Source of the DNA: Dicaeum eximium
Lineage: Eukaryota; Chordata; Aves; Passeriformes; Dicaeidae
Direction: 5' to 3'
Length of the DNA stretch: 64,000 nt
NCBI GenBank assembly: GCA_013396995.1
Contig: VWZP01005658.1
Location: forward strand, 829,653-893,652
Positions 39,861-52,098 of this stretch are shown here, piece after piece. The notes under the pieces are model-generated. The model searched no databases, was not told where the DNA came from, and was given only the letters and a program-made list of their open reading frames with translations. Every line of letters starts with the position of its first letter. Positions within the stretch are counted from its first letter, which is position 1. Position numbers and translations under genes: made by a program.

Positions 39861-42800
39861 TGAAACCTCAGGGCTGGCTGAAAACACCACTGTCCTGCTA
39901 GAAGACAACAGGTTTTCTCTGAAGTTAAAAGACAAATAATGACCTTTTGGCTCTGCATGTGCTCAAATGCATGTTTTGGACTGAGACCACAACCACAGGA
40001 TCTGAAACTCACCTTATTTCCATCAACATTTTAAAAACAAAAGCCAACCTGGCCTTGACTTCAAAGGAGGAAGAAACAGTGACGAGTTTGCCTTGCACCC
40101 AGCTCAGCTGACTGCAGAATCAGGATGTGCCAGAAATTTGGGGCTTGTTTTACTCTCAAACTCCTGCCTTAATCAAATTTCTAAACATGTTAAAGGAAAA
40201 TTAACTGCTGTTTTAAATTCAAAAGCTGATGATGAAACAGTAAATTGATAGTCAAAATTATAATTTCTTCTTTCAGTCCATCTTCAAAAAGGTGGAAAAA
40301 CAAAGCACTGTCACTGCAATGATGAAACTGAGCAGGACAGGAGCCATGTCCACAATAACCTGAGGAAAAAGCCCCTGACATTTCACCTTTATTGTACTTT
40401 ATTAACAGCAAATAATTCACAACAAAACGGACATTTTATTCAATATGACTAATAGATGGTTATTACAATAATAAAAAAAACAAACACAAGCAAACAAGAG
40501 GAGAAAGAGTTCTCACTTCCCAGTCTGAGGACTGTGGGAAAAGCCCCATGAGCAGAGCCATGTGCAGCACGAGCGACTTTCTCCCTGCTGACGTTCCAGG
40601 AGGTCTCAGCTATGATATCCAACAGCCAAATGGTGCCAGGCTGATTTTGAAGTTTAAAAAATGAAAGTAAAAAAGAAAGGCACAGATTGTGACAGCCATA
40701 TACAATGCCACCCACAAACCCTTGGATGGACAGACAGGAACAGAACTGTACATCACAGCTTCTCCTCTTCAAAAATTACTGGTAAAAATATCAAAGACAT
40801 TATCTAGTTGTTCTTAATTAGATGCCCAATTTCATCTTTTTTGAGAACAGTATCACCTTAAAGATGCAAAGACAAAATAAAAGTTTTTCTCCAAACTGAG
40901 TCCTGAACTTTTTTCCACTTTTCACTCATTTGTTTTTGTTTTTTTAAATGGGCTAAGTTCACAAACAACTTATTTATAGTATCTTCAAAGTCACATCTTA
41001 ATGAAAATACTGACAGGCAGATAAATACAGGATGAACTGGACAAGGGTGAATACTGTCATTTTACAGTACTTACACTTCCCTGTCACCTCGAAGTTTGCA
41101 AGCTGAAGAAATCAGACAAACAAAAAACCAACCCAAAAAAACCCCAAAATCATCTGTACCCAAAGACAGCTCGGAGTCCACACAGGAGCTGGGCACAGAT
41201 TTGCCATAATTCCTTTATTTTTCAGCATTGTTTCTTTAAACTGAACTAGCCCAGGTGGATGAAGTTGCAGAAGAAGCAGGGCAGCATGTGCCCAGATTGA
41301 TGCTGTGAGCAGTTGGATGCTGCACTCCAGCTCCAACTGGAGCAAAAACTGGCACCAAAACAGCTTTACCTCAGAGTCAGCTGGTGGCAAGATGGACACA
41401 GGGCTTGGTACTTAAATATGCACAAAGTAAGGCTACAGCACCAGAATGTGCTTATAAACATGGCCCAAGTTATCTTTTTGCTTTCTGAATTTGTACTTTT
41501 ACTGAAAAAAAATACCAAAACAACGCTATGGAAGACATGATATTTTATATACTAAGTAAAGAGCTTAGTATCAAATACTAGAAGGACAAAAATTTATTTA
41601 GAGTTCCATAACATACACATAAACTCAGAATCAAACTGAGCTTGAACACAGCAATCTTTGCCAAAACCCAATTGTGTAAATGCTCCTTGTGCTCCTGGAG
41701 ACTGCTTCAAATCATTTTTCCAACCCCTCTCATTTTCAACCAACAGCACTAATAAATGCATTCAGTACAGAGTTTTTGAACACTGAAGGTGTGCCAGTAA
41801 TGAAGCCAGAAAGAAACTCAAATAATAACCAGAAACTTCCACTTGAAAAAAATTAAAAGCAAAATTAAACTCCTGAGCAGCTGAGTTTTACCAGCTGATC
41901 TAGGACTGATCCCATGTGCTCATTTTCAAACTTAGAGAAATGACAATCTGTTCTGTGGCAGACAGTGCAAAAGAATTCATAAAAGGATAAGATAGTATAG
42001 CACTGTATCTTTGAGGTATTTATACTTTAATTTAAAAGGGTTTAGTTCATAATCATCTATTTATTAAAGTTTGTAATTCATAAGACTAAAAATCTATGCA
42101 ATAATCAAGAGTTTTAGGTTTGGTTATGAATGCACTTTGTTGCAAAAGTCTTTTCAAAACATTTGCTGAAAAGGCATCTTTAATTTTACTTAGGAAAAAA
42201 TAATGGTTAACATAAGCCCTATGCACATTAACATCTTTATTTAACAAGCTCCTTCTCTGCCCATGTGCTACCATTAAGATGAATGGAAACCCACCAGATC
42301 AGCTCTATCCCCCCTTCCATGCCCAATGACCACTGTCAATTCCTAGAGAATTCATTTTGTTTTATGAAGCAAATTTGTTCACAGAGGTATAATTGTGAAA
42401 TACTCCTACCAATATTAATGAGCTCACTGCCTTTTAAACTTTAACAGTAGCTTCCAGCACCTCCAAACTTGTGATTTTAGTGATTGCAAATTTCTGTAAG
42501 TTACATGGAACAACACAAAGCACAATGGCCATTAAATGCTTTTTTATGCAAGGCACTTAAACATCAACACATTCAACAACCAAATCAACACAGTGAACAT
42601 TTAATTTAATTCACTAAGATGGAGAAGACTGGGCAAAAAAGTTGAGGGTGAGTTGTTCTTATGTTTTTACTTCAGAATATATGCAAGCTTGTAGGTGTAG
42701 ATAAACCCCATTTTAAAGAAAAGAACAAAAAAAAGAAGGCTTAAGATAAAATTAAAATGGATAACTTGGAAATTTATATAGTGGTCTGATGCATGTGGCT

Positions 42801-44024
42801 TTCTTTTTAAAGCAACTGCTGCCTTCTTAGGTATTAATGGTTTGGAAAAATTCACATCACTGCTCATCAAGGGTAACAGTTGAGTTACTCCAGACCCACT
42901 TGCCCCTTTCTACATAAAAAAGTAGCAAAGCCTCTTGTCTGCTACTGCGTGGTATCAGAACCTTTGGGAGGAGACTGCTCTGTCAGCAAAGGCCAAGATT
43001 TCCCAAGGCAGCACTTGGGCAGGCACAGGTCCCTCTCAGGCTGCACCCTCCCCACCCACCCTCACCCTGCCAGCATCACCACGGCTGCAGCTGCTCCCAG
43101 TCAATCTGCAGTGATTTAAGCATTCTTAAGCTACAAGTAGTTTCTTAAGTGAGTATTCTGACTTCACAGGGTCAAAGTGGTTTTGTATGTGCAGTAATAC
43201 CAGCAGAGCTAAGGGACTGGTAAGCCCCCAGCAAAAGGAGAGGGGAAGAGGAGCTGTGCAATGGCCTCTCATCCGTACTGCAGTCAGAAGTGGACACTGC
43301 ACTAACCACAGCCTAATCCCAAACATCATAAACATCTCAAGGGGAAGAAACACCTTCTTGTAGGGCTGACAGCCTTCCTGCAGGGAGAGCTGCTGCTGTG
43401 CCTGCCTGCTTTTTCCTGATAACAAGAATTCTTTTGAATGTGCAGTAGCCCATGGAGCTGCTTCGTGGAAACAGGAGGGATCAACTGGGACCTGACATGG
43501 CTTCAAATTCAATTATCACTTCAACAATATTTTACTTGAAAATCCATGATCTCAGTATTTTTACAGTCCCAAAAAGAATTAAGACTCTGCAATGGCTATG
43601 CAGAAAAAAATTTTCATCTGCACAGAATCAGTGTTAAGCAGAGGAGAGTCACAGAAGAATTCTTCCTTGTCGTGCCTTTTGCACTGATTTCCAGACAATC
43701 ATCTGAGCTGCACTCTTTAAATTTTATGCTGAAGTCTTGCTATGGCTTCCAAGTGATTATACATGCTGTGAACCCTTCCCCTGAATTCAGTAGAGGGAGA
43801 GCTGTATCCTGCAAAGTCTCCAGAAAACTGAAACAAGGGCTTTAGTGAAATAATTAAGGAAGCATACTCCCTACTCCACCTCACTCACTTCATTCTTAAG
43901 CTACAGTGATCCACAGCCATTCTCAATGACAAACCATGGAAATATTACAGAAACCTGGTGGGACAATTTCATCAGATATTTGAGACAGCTTACCAAGAAA
44001 ATAAAAAAGACCCAAAACCCACTA
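39861..44024. other. Non-coding DNA downstream of the candidate minus-strand transcript
   Basis: AT-rich. Apart from the possible hydrophobic mini-exon near 40.3 kb nothing gene-like was recognised. Several TTTATT/AATAAA motifs occur near 40.40-40.44 kb without a matching exon. Confidence 0.5.
40273..40359 (-). other. Possible small terminal coding exon with a hydrophobic tail
   Basis: On the minus strand an acceptor, GGGGCTTTTTCCTCAG, is followed by an open frame of 28 codons ending in TGA. Its translation begins VIVDMAPVLLSFIIAVTVLC and contains about 20 consecutive hydrophobic residues, like a C-terminal membrane anchor. I do not recognise it. No nearby downstream AATAAA on the minus strand was found, and no upstream partner exon was identified. 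Such a short hydrophobic frame can arise by chance in T-rich DNA. Confidence 0.1.
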
Positions 44025-44046
44025 CAGCAGATAAAACAGTATCTAG

Positions 44047-44052
44047 TTTATT
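44047..44052 (-). terminator. Candidate polyadenylation signal AATAAA (minus strand)
   Basis: The plus strand reads TTTATT, giving AATAAA on the minus strand. It is followed on the minus strand, 20-45 bases further on, by TGTAGTGGGTTTTGGGTC and a T-run. That is a good GT/T-rich downstream element. The spacing and order suit a genuine cleavage site, closing the candidate terminal exon that begins at 45,099. Confidence 0.38.
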
Positions 44053-44176
44053 ACATATAGAAAGAGATCTCCAGAATTTACAAACACCCACATTTTCATT
44101 CCAGGGAAAGAGTCAATTTAAAAAGTTCACCCTTTTTTGTTTCCATTTTGCTTTGTGGTTTCCTGTTGGTTGTTTT

Positions 44177-44196
44177 TTGTTGTTGTTGTTGTTTTT
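44177..44196. repeat. (TTG)n microsatellite
   Basis: Five TTG units embedded in T-runs, inside the candidate minus-strand 3' UTR, where it would read as (CAA)n. Confidence 0.85.
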
Positions 44197-45060
44197 CTTC
44201 TTTACAATATATACAATGGAAGACTTTGATTTCTTTTTTCTGATTTTTTTTGTCAGTTACTGTGCAATTGATGAATTCAAGTTGACACTTGTAAATACCC
44301 ATGTACAGTAATGTTTGTCATCATTGCAGTTAATACAGATTATTATTTTACAAGGAGTACAAAATTATTTTTCTTTTGGAAAGAATTCAGCTCAACATCA
44401 GGGTTATCTTACAACTGATAGTATCAGTAAATATGACTGTACAATCAAGGCCCAGGGACCAATGACTCGTATTATATTATTTTCTGAATTACAATCTTAA
44501 AACAAGAATAGTACCCTACTCTATTCTTAGAAGCCTTGTTTTAAGCAGGTTCCCCACTCTGTTTACAACAGAATATAGTATACCTCAGTTCCACATCAAA
44601 AAAGATGTGCTGTAGGAAAAGTTACATTTTAATTAAAAAAGTACATGTATAAATCAAAACCTATGTTAAATATTTAATACTCTTCAACCAACATTAAGTT
44701 TTGTATGTAATAATTTACAATGATGATTTGTCATACAGGTTTTCAGCAGCAAATGAAGTTGTGTAAATGTGCTAGTAAAATACCCATTCTCACCATGATG
44801 TAGTGGTGGGCACATCAGTTCATGTGGCCAGCTAAGTCCTTATGGGAGAGGATGAAGTAAGAGAGACTTGTTGTCCAGGTGTCACAGTGCTTCTGCTTGG
44901 CACAACACAGGATGTGCAGCTCAGTCAACAACTCCTGAGGTTTGTGTAAAGTAAACAAACTGAACTGGATGCATCGTACCCATTTACAGAGGAAGAGGAG
45001 GAGGAGGTGAGGTCCTAGTTGTGATAGCATGAAACATTTATAGTCTTGATACCCATGAGT

Positions 45061-45099
45061 TTAAAAGAAGAATTTGTTGAGGTTGTGTAGGTCATCATT
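45061..45099 (-). CDS. Candidate last coding segment of an unidentified minus-strand transcript
   Basis: On the minus strand a textbook 3' splice site ends at 45,100. A CTAAT branch-point-like sequence (45,122-45,126) is followed by an almost pure pyrimidine tract and TTTCAATTTCAG. The exon opens with AATGATGACC. In the frame starting at the first base it encodes 12 residues, NDDLHNLNKFFF, then TAA. A second frame (phase 1) stays open for 27 codons from ATGATGACC to a TAG at about 45,018. The third frame stops at once. I do not recognise either peptide as the C-terminus of a known protein, and I found no convincing upstream coding exon. The exon may therefore belong to a lncRNA rather than a gene. 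The splice site is seen; transcription is inferred. Confidence 0.27.
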   Translation of the reverse strand, partial: NDDLHNLNKFFF

Positions 45100-45101
45100 C
45101 T

Positions 45102-48100
45102 GAAATTGAAAGAGAAAGAAAATTAGCATCATGAGCGCTTTAAAACTTTTCTGTAATTATTTCCTGTCCCTCCTTTTTTTTTTCTTCTCTTTTTAAAAGA
45201 GTTATCATTCAAACTAAAAGTGTTAGCACCTTGAAAAATTATGGCATACACAGTTGAACTGTACTCAAGCATGTGAATCCCAAAAGCATTTGAAACAGAT
45301 GTTGGCAATAAAATTCAAAGCAGTCAGAAACACATTTAAAACCTGCAAGAGATTCACCTAAGCAGAAACAATTTAAGTGTCCATACTGATTAACTCTGAC
45401 AAGCCCCTGTAACAAGAGAAAGGAAAGCTCCAAACACCAGCCTGCTGTTGGCATTTTTACCAGCTACAAGAAAGATTCACTGCATGTCTACATGAGGCCT
45501 TCCTGGCCACCTGCAAACACCACGGTTGGCCTGGGAAGGATGACCAAGGAATGGAGCATTCAGGGTGCAGCACTACCATTCCCTATTTGACATTCAAGTT
45601 CTAAAAAAAAATTGTACATAGAAAATCCTGGTAAAGGCCACAAATTTATCTACATTCTGCTTCCCTCTGAGAGGGGAATAACAAGGTCCTGCAACACCTA
45701 CAATGCACGGCACAGGTTTAGAGGGGAACGAATGCCAGAAGCTGCCCTTGACCCTGTCCCCCCAGCTCTCCTCATCTGCTGCAGCCTCCCTGACCCAGCT
45801 CACAGTGCACAGGTCAGCAAGTCCTGTCAGCCAGACTCTGCCTTTCTGCTGGCTCTCCCCAGGCAGGCTGTCAGTCCCAGCCCTGATCAGGAGCAAGGCA
45901 GTGCCCAGCAGGATTCACTCGGGGCTGGATGGCCTCGTGTCCTGCTGGCAGCCGCTCCTGCCCCCATGGGGAGCACGGTCCTTGCTGGGGGACACAGAGC
46001 TGAGGTCACACGCTGGGGCACCAGGGCTGCCTCCCACTGCTCCTGAGGCCCTGTGGCACTGGCTGGCCACACACAGAGCCCTGGTGTCCCCCACTGCCCA
46101 TCACCCCTGGGCTTCCCACACCACAGTCCCAGTTCGTCTCTGCACACCTCTGACATGCAGCCAGACCCACTGGGGACTGAACCACGCATACAATTTGTCT
46201 TTTAATTGGGGTTAGAGGACTACCAGCATCTACATTTCAATAGTTTTTCTAAATTTTGCTGAAGCAAGACTCACATTTTACATAAAAGTGTGTCTATTTC
46301 TTTGATCAATATTAACTGTGCTCCTGAAAAGACAGGTAAACAGTGCATTTTCCTCAGTACAAATAAAGGCTTCCCATAAACATGTTGAAGTGAAAAAACT
46401 GAAAAGACCTCCTGTCCTACATTCTTTAATTGCACAAGAAACAAAATTTACTTTGTGTGGTCCTTCAAGTAAAAGGAAAGCTTATCCCTGCAAATGATGT
46501 GTGGTATGCTGTGAAAACTCCCTGGAGAATTATCTCACAGATCTCTTATTTACTTTCAACTTTCTTCTGCACTCATATTGCGATCTACTGGAATGTTCCT
46601 ACCCAAATATCTATACACAGTTTCACATAGCTGTCAGCTTTCAACTACATTTGACCTAAAATTAGCCAGTAATGCCATACTTTATTAGTAAAGACAAGCA
46701 ACAAAGGAGAAATGGCTTGTTTAAATGGAGGAGCAAAGTGTGCGTGATGTGTGTGCTGCATATCCCAGGTGGGTGCTCCACACCCAGCTCCCATCCAGCA
46801 GGGCCAGAGGAACAGCTGGGTGCCCCCAGCAAGGCCCAAAGGTCTGACCTGCCCTGCACCAACAGGGCAAGTGCAAGGACAGCAAGAAACAGCTTTTCTA
46901 CATGGCCAGGCTTGATTCTGCTAAGAGATTTTAAGTGCATAAATAATACATTATTTGAAGTATCAGGGCCGAGTTCTATGCCTCTTTACCAGTATTCAGG
47001 TCATCTAAACTCAAATACATCATGTATTGAATAAAATGGCTTGTCCCATACAAATCCTCACCAATTCCATCACTATGGCCAAGAAGTCATGTCAACCACT
47101 ACTGGAGGGCATTTATTCCTGGATTCCAAAGTCGAAAGAGCAGTGGAAGAAAAAGAGTAACAAGTCTATTGGAAAAACAAAACACTTCCTAGAGGAATTA
47201 ACTAAGAAAAGGAAACTGAAGAAACCCAAACTTGTACATTATAGTCCTGCACATGTGTAAAAAGAGTGAAAAATCACAGAAGCCTGAAATATCCAAGAGT
47301 TGGAGACAGGATGAAGAGCCAGAATCATGTAGGACACGACCTGGTACAGGCTGAATTTCATACAAATGTCAGCTGCAGGTATGACAGGACACAGGGGCAT
47401 GGAACAGTTTCAAGCTTGTACTTACACCTCCAGATCTCTAGCAGCACAACATGGAAATCTGTCTTTCCTAAAGAGGTATTGGTAGCTTTTGTTTTCTTTT
47501 AATTTTGGGGAGGGAAAAAAAAAATCAACTAGGATCTTTGCTAAGGACCATCTGAAACTATTGACTGCAATTACTGGCTTTCATACCCAACTCCTCTGAC
47601 CCATCTCTTTCAACAAAACACGAATTGAGTAACCGAGAATGACAACCCACACTACTGCTACAGTCCAGTGGTGCCTGTTCTGTCTGAATGCACAAAGGTG
47701 TAGGAAACAGACAATCTGAGAGCAAAGCTGCTCCTCTCTGAGGTCACTGGAAATACACTCAACCTATAAACCTTGGATCCATTATTTGTGCCTTATGCAC
47801 AGCCAAAAGCACTACCCTCAGTTTTAGCAAATGTTCTTTGCTGGACTTCAAGAGAGTATTTCCCGAATTTTTGACAGACCAATCTGAATCTCCTCCCTCC
47901 TCAGTGAGCTATTGCAGAGTGCTTTAAGGTGAAAGAACCTTATTTGGAAATGAAGTAATCGGCTGGATACCTCCAGCCATCAGCATTTCCTTAACAACAC
48001 ACCAAACAGTGCAGAAGACAAGTGTTTTAATAGAGAGCACAAGGACAGCAGTGAGCTGAGGTAAGGATCATTAAAACTACTGACATCACTGTTGGCAACC

Positions 48101-49369
48101 AGAGAAAAGGGAAAACCTGTGTTTAATCTATTTCCTATTCACCACAAGTTTCAGCTGGAGTCCCCAATAATGCAGTTTGTGGTTGACTTTATGGAAAAAG
48201 TTAGCGATGCAAGAAGAATGTACTGAAACAAACAGGCATCTTTAAAAGTCCTACAAAGGTACCTCTGACAAGGAGTCTCTGCTCAACATCTGTTGCAAGA
48301 CACATGCAGATAACACTGACGCATGTTCCAGCTGGCAAAGCTTCCTGCTCAGATCTCTTAGTCCAGGATGAATACAGCACAGCTAGCTGCAGTTCCTATT
48401 ACAGCTGAAATCCCATTCTTAAATCCAGTAACTAAAAATAAGGTGATATTTCATTTTATTTCCATTATTGGGGAGCTGGAGAAGAAGAGTACTTACATTT
48501 TGAACTAAGAGCAGAGTGTCTAGACAGCTTAATATATCTTTTCTGAAGTTAACAAGAAATTTTTATACATAACATAGATATGTTGCTAAACTACACTTAA
48601 AGTGTAATCCTTACTCCTTCCTTACACTCCATTCTCTTTGAAAGTAACCAAGGAGGAAAAAATAAACCAAAGCAAACAAAAGTGAAAACTCAAGCACTGT
48701 CCCAGCAAAAGGCTTTCCAGTAGGCAATTCAAACTTCCATTTGCTATATAAGAGCCAATAATGTGTCTTGTCCCTAAAACACCAATAGAAATGCCCTTCC
48801 AAAGAGTCATTTAATTTCGAAACAGTCCAATAACATGAAGTTGCTGTTGAAGTTCCACGATCATGTCAGCAAATAAATGCAACTACTTTGTCACTGATTA
48901 ACACAGCAGGGCAAACCACAGCTCCCAAACATCAGCCATGCTCAGCACACTGTGACACCTTTCCAGCGTCAGCTGGCATCTGCTTAGGAAACAACTCCAC
49001 AGGTGACAGAGCCAGGTCAAAGAAAAGATGGTTCTTGACTGAAGAAAATACAGATTTTGTCTGAATCTACCAAATGAGGATATTTTGCAGCTCTGCCATT
49101 GACCTTGTTAATCCAGACACATTCTCCAGAACTGTACCTATCTCAACACCTCATTTGAAACCATGAGCAAGGACTACTTGAAGACTCCCTGTCCTAGTTA
49201 CTAGTTATAAATAAAAGCGTTTAGAAGTGCATTTGTCGTTTACTTTAGGATCTTATAGATCACCTTATTCTGTGTAGCTTAAACAGCGGCTTCCCACATA
49301 ATAAACAAATCCCATAAAAAATAAAAAGCTCATGAACAAAAGCTTGAAACAGAAGGAGAGCCATTGTGA
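45102..49369. other. Interval between the candidate terminal exon and the CpG block, possible intron
   Basis: If a minus-strand transcript links the CpG block to the terminal exon, this is intronic. On the minus strand I see splice-like signals, including TTTCCTTTCTCTTGTTACAG at about 45,409 and AAAATGTAAGTAC at about 48,500. None yields a convincing coding exon. A GC-rich part at 45.7-46.2 kb carries a 170-codon plus frame and a 144-codon plus frame overlapping a 100-codon minus frame; no family was recognised. Confidence 0.4.
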
Positions 49370-49850
49370 ACATCGTCGGGAGGACTCCACCAGCCGAGGT
49401 CTCCGTGCAGCCTGCCGCATCCTCTGCCTAGACAGGTATAACGGGGCGTCTTTAGAGATCCGATACAAAGTAAACACCTTAAGAAGTCTTAAAAACTCGT
49501 TTACAGCTCGTCTTGGTGACATCCGCATGAGTCACCAGCTAATTGTCACCAACGGTGCGCGCCTTCCCGCAAACCGAGTCCAGCCGCGTTTCCCGCTCCC
49601 CACACGGATCGGCACAAGTCCTGCCTGTTTACATTTTCCCCGGCGTTACTAACGTGCACACGGGCACGGGAGGCATCTCCTTCGGATAAATTAAAAACAT
49701 CGACCAAAAGTTAAGCTAGCTCAAGTAACTCCTTTTCAAAGAGATGCAAATAAACTGCAGCGCTTCCCCACTGCCAGCGACGCCGAAAGAGCCAAGGAAT
49801 GCAGGCAGGAACAATGGCTGCTCCAGTGCGTTAATTGCAGCCCGGCTCTA
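49370..49850. promoter_or_regulatory. CpG-rich block, candidate promoter
   Basis: CpG dinucleotides are frequent here in a surrounding sequence that almost lacks them. Clusters include ATCGTCGGG, AACGGGGCGTC, ACGGTGCGCGCC, CCGCGTTTCCCGC, CCCCGGCGTTACTAACG and GCGACGCCGAAAG. This is the normal mark of an unmethylated vertebrate promoter. No obvious TATA box was seen, as expected for a CpG-island promoter. An 87-codon minus frame (49,265-49,528) and a 106-codon plus frame (49,332-49,652) cross it, but neither resembles a known protein. It lies about 4.3 kb upstream, in minus orientation, of the candidate terminal exon at 45.1 kb and could be its start. A plus-strand transcript is equally possible. 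Confidence 0.45.
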
Positions 49851-49960
49851 ACAAAAGCAATTCCAAACAGAACCAAACAGAGTAATTACAACATTGCTAT
49901 TTAACTTGACAGGCTGTAATCTACATTTAATTGATAAGCTTTTCTTCCTTGTACCCCAAA
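49850..49960. promoter_or_regulatory. AT-rich flank of the CpG block with homeodomain-like cores
   Basis: Directly after the CpG-rich block the sequence turns AT-rich and contains AGTAATTAC, ATTTAATTGATAAGC and GCTATTTAACTTGACAG. A TAATTA-type core and TAATTG core beside a CpG island is a common arrangement of conserved promoter-proximal elements. There is no direct proof of conservation from one sequence. Confidence 0.2.
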
Positions 49961-52065
49961 ACGCCGATTTCAGCTTTCCCGTGAACCTCTTAAATGGGGA
50001 ACTACAGAAGATTCGGTTTCACCAAGTCCTTTCCTATAAGGCAGAATAACTGAATTTGGTGTTTCCACCCGGTTTTGTCTTTATAGAGGTCATTCACTGC
50101 TGGAGGAAGGAACCTAAAGACCACTTACGATACCGTCTTTCTGCCATTGGTTCAGACAAAGTTCATATACAGCAGTGGGAGGAAAAAAAAAAACAAAAAA
50201 AAGCCATCCTCACTACAGCAGAAAATTTTCCTCTTTTCCCTGAAAGAGAAGGTGGGAAAAAACAACAACTATGAGACTTTAAAAATAAGATGATGAGCAG
50301 AACCAAGTTTTTACATTTCAGAACCCATTTCCTGGGATGTAAGTACAGTGGGAAAGCACAAACTAAACCACACACATTCTTTGGATGAGCTTCTGCCCAG
50401 AAAAGAATTCCTATGTTTGATTTCAGCTTCACAGCATGTCAACCTGATTTAAACTCATTCAAGAGAAAACCCAACCCATCACTGAGGTCAGCAAGAAAGG
50501 TGCTGCCACAGACACAAAGCCAAGGACTGCCTGCCCCGAGCACCTGGCATGGGAGAGAGTGAAGCTGCAGAAGTCAGATTTGCCTGGTTCCACCAATAAA
50601 GAGGACACCAGCCAGCTGTCTGCACTGGCATAAAACATACTGGAAAAAGGAAATCACAAAGTTTCTATGTAGAAAAAACACTGAAGGGATATCCTGCTCT
50701 ATTACACAAAATCAGTAGCAGTTAGGGGTTTGAACAAGACTGATGACGCAAATACTGAATTTCTGATTAAATATTTCATCTTCTCAATTTTGGAAAAAAA
50801 AAGTTACCAAATTTGTGGGTTTTTGGAAGACTAAAAGAAACAAAATACAATTAAGTTTAGAAAGAAAGAGCTTAAATTCAATAGCATGTTTTGTAAAGAA
50901 ATTCTACAACTTTTCTTGTGATGGCACATCTAAGCAAGCCATAAAACAAAACAAGTGTCCAGCAGTTGCAAGTAAGAAAAATCCAAGATTCAGCCTGTAG
51001 GTTTGTGGTTGGTTGGTTTCTATGAAATTAAAAATATGGGCAGTCTTTCCCATCAAACAGTGTGGTGCTGTGAATGGGATTCTCATGTTTGTGTCTTCCA
51101 GTTTTGTAAGGACTGAAGGTCTGGATCTTTCCCCTCCTTTCCTAATAGTCCATCTGAGTAATCAGCTAAAGGTTGAGTCCAGCTTACAACAGAGAGAAAA
51201 TCCCTTTGTTTCAGGACTGAAAATAATGATGTTACTATGAAGCCAGGGATCTCATGAGATCAATACTCCAAGTTCATCCCAAATCTTCTCATAATGCTCC
51301 TCTAACACACTTGGCAGCACTGTTTGTGTTTGATATCCTTCAGATGAACCCACTGCTGGCCCAAAAAGTCTTCTCTCCTCCCCAGGCTGCAATAATGAGA
51401 GCAATATCAAACCCTAAATGTGCAGCACCTAGTTTATAGCTTTAGTCCTCACAGGGCAACACTGCTCGTGTCTTTAAGATTCAAATAAACTTGCAAATTC
51501 AACAACTGAGACCATCCATTATTTTGGAATTTGTACTGTTCAGCTCACCAAGTCTGCAGAGTCTAACCCTGAAGAATTTGTGGCATTCACACCTCTCATG
51601 ATGACCCAATAATCCACATCCAGTTCAAGAAAGCACTGGTGAAACACATTTTGTATGGCTGTATCTTTCAAAAAAAAACACTGCTTAGTTTCTATCTTTA
51701 TCAAATATATAACCAAACATCGACAATACTAACAAGGGAAACCCTGAAACAACGTCATTATGCAATTTGTTCTTCAAAGGAGCTTTCTTAGAACTTTCAT
51801 TTTTCAAATTAAATTACTTTAATGTCAGTTTCAAATTCAACAAATTCACCAATGCTGGGAATCATTACAACTGCTCTGACTATAGGGAAAGAGATGACCT
51901 GGGTGCCTTTAGATGCACTCACAGCCCCTCAGCTTGTCAGCAATTTAAACATACACAATTAATTTTGATCAAAATTGACTGCACTGAAGCTGTGCTCATA
52001 TTTTATCAACTAAATTACATCAGTTGGAGCTCAGCAACACATAACACCCAGTGCAGCTACCACAT

Positions 52066-52098
52066 AATCAGAATATAATATGAATCAGAATATAATAT
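52066..52098. repeat. Two-copy tandem duplication, 17-bp period
   Basis: AATCAGAATATAATAT occurs at 52,066-52,081 and again at 52,083-52,098, separated by one base. A further partial ATAATCAG follows. It looks like a recent slippage duplication in AT-rich DNA. Confidence 0.85.

Larger units (their letters stand above)
44025..45060 (-). other. Candidate 3' untranslated region of the minus-strand terminal exon
   Basis: Downstream of the possible stop codon on the minus strand lies about 1 kb of AT-rich sequence ending at a canonical polyadenylation signal. It has the texture of a vertebrate 3' UTR: A/T-rich blocks, a CAA/TTG run near 44,177-44,196, and a TGTACATGGG-type block near 44,300. No long open frame on the minus strand crosses it. 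The 117-codon plus-strand frame at 43,958-44,311 is a low-complexity F/L-rich chance frame. The lower limit assumes cleavage about 20 bases past AATAAA. Confidence 0.33.

Noticed and set aside
43958..44311. 117-codon plus frame
   Set aside because: The second half is a low-complexity F/L run read from T-rich sequence that is better explained as minus-strand 3' UTR.
45360..45454. Small minus-strand exon (TTTCCTTTCTCTTGTTACAG acceptor, CTTAG/GTGAAT donor)
   Set aside because: Signals are good, but joining it to the exon at 45,099 gives an immediate stop in the open frame, and the peptide is unrecognised.
45703..46215. 170-codon plus frame as a gene
   Set aside because: GC-rich, P/S/L/H-rich composition with other open frames on both strands; typical chance frame in stop-poor DNA.
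49265..49528. 87-codon minus frame inside the CpG block as a first coding exon
   Set aside because: It ends in its own stop, is Arg-rich then hydrophobic, and matches nothing known; open length is explained by CpG-rich composition.
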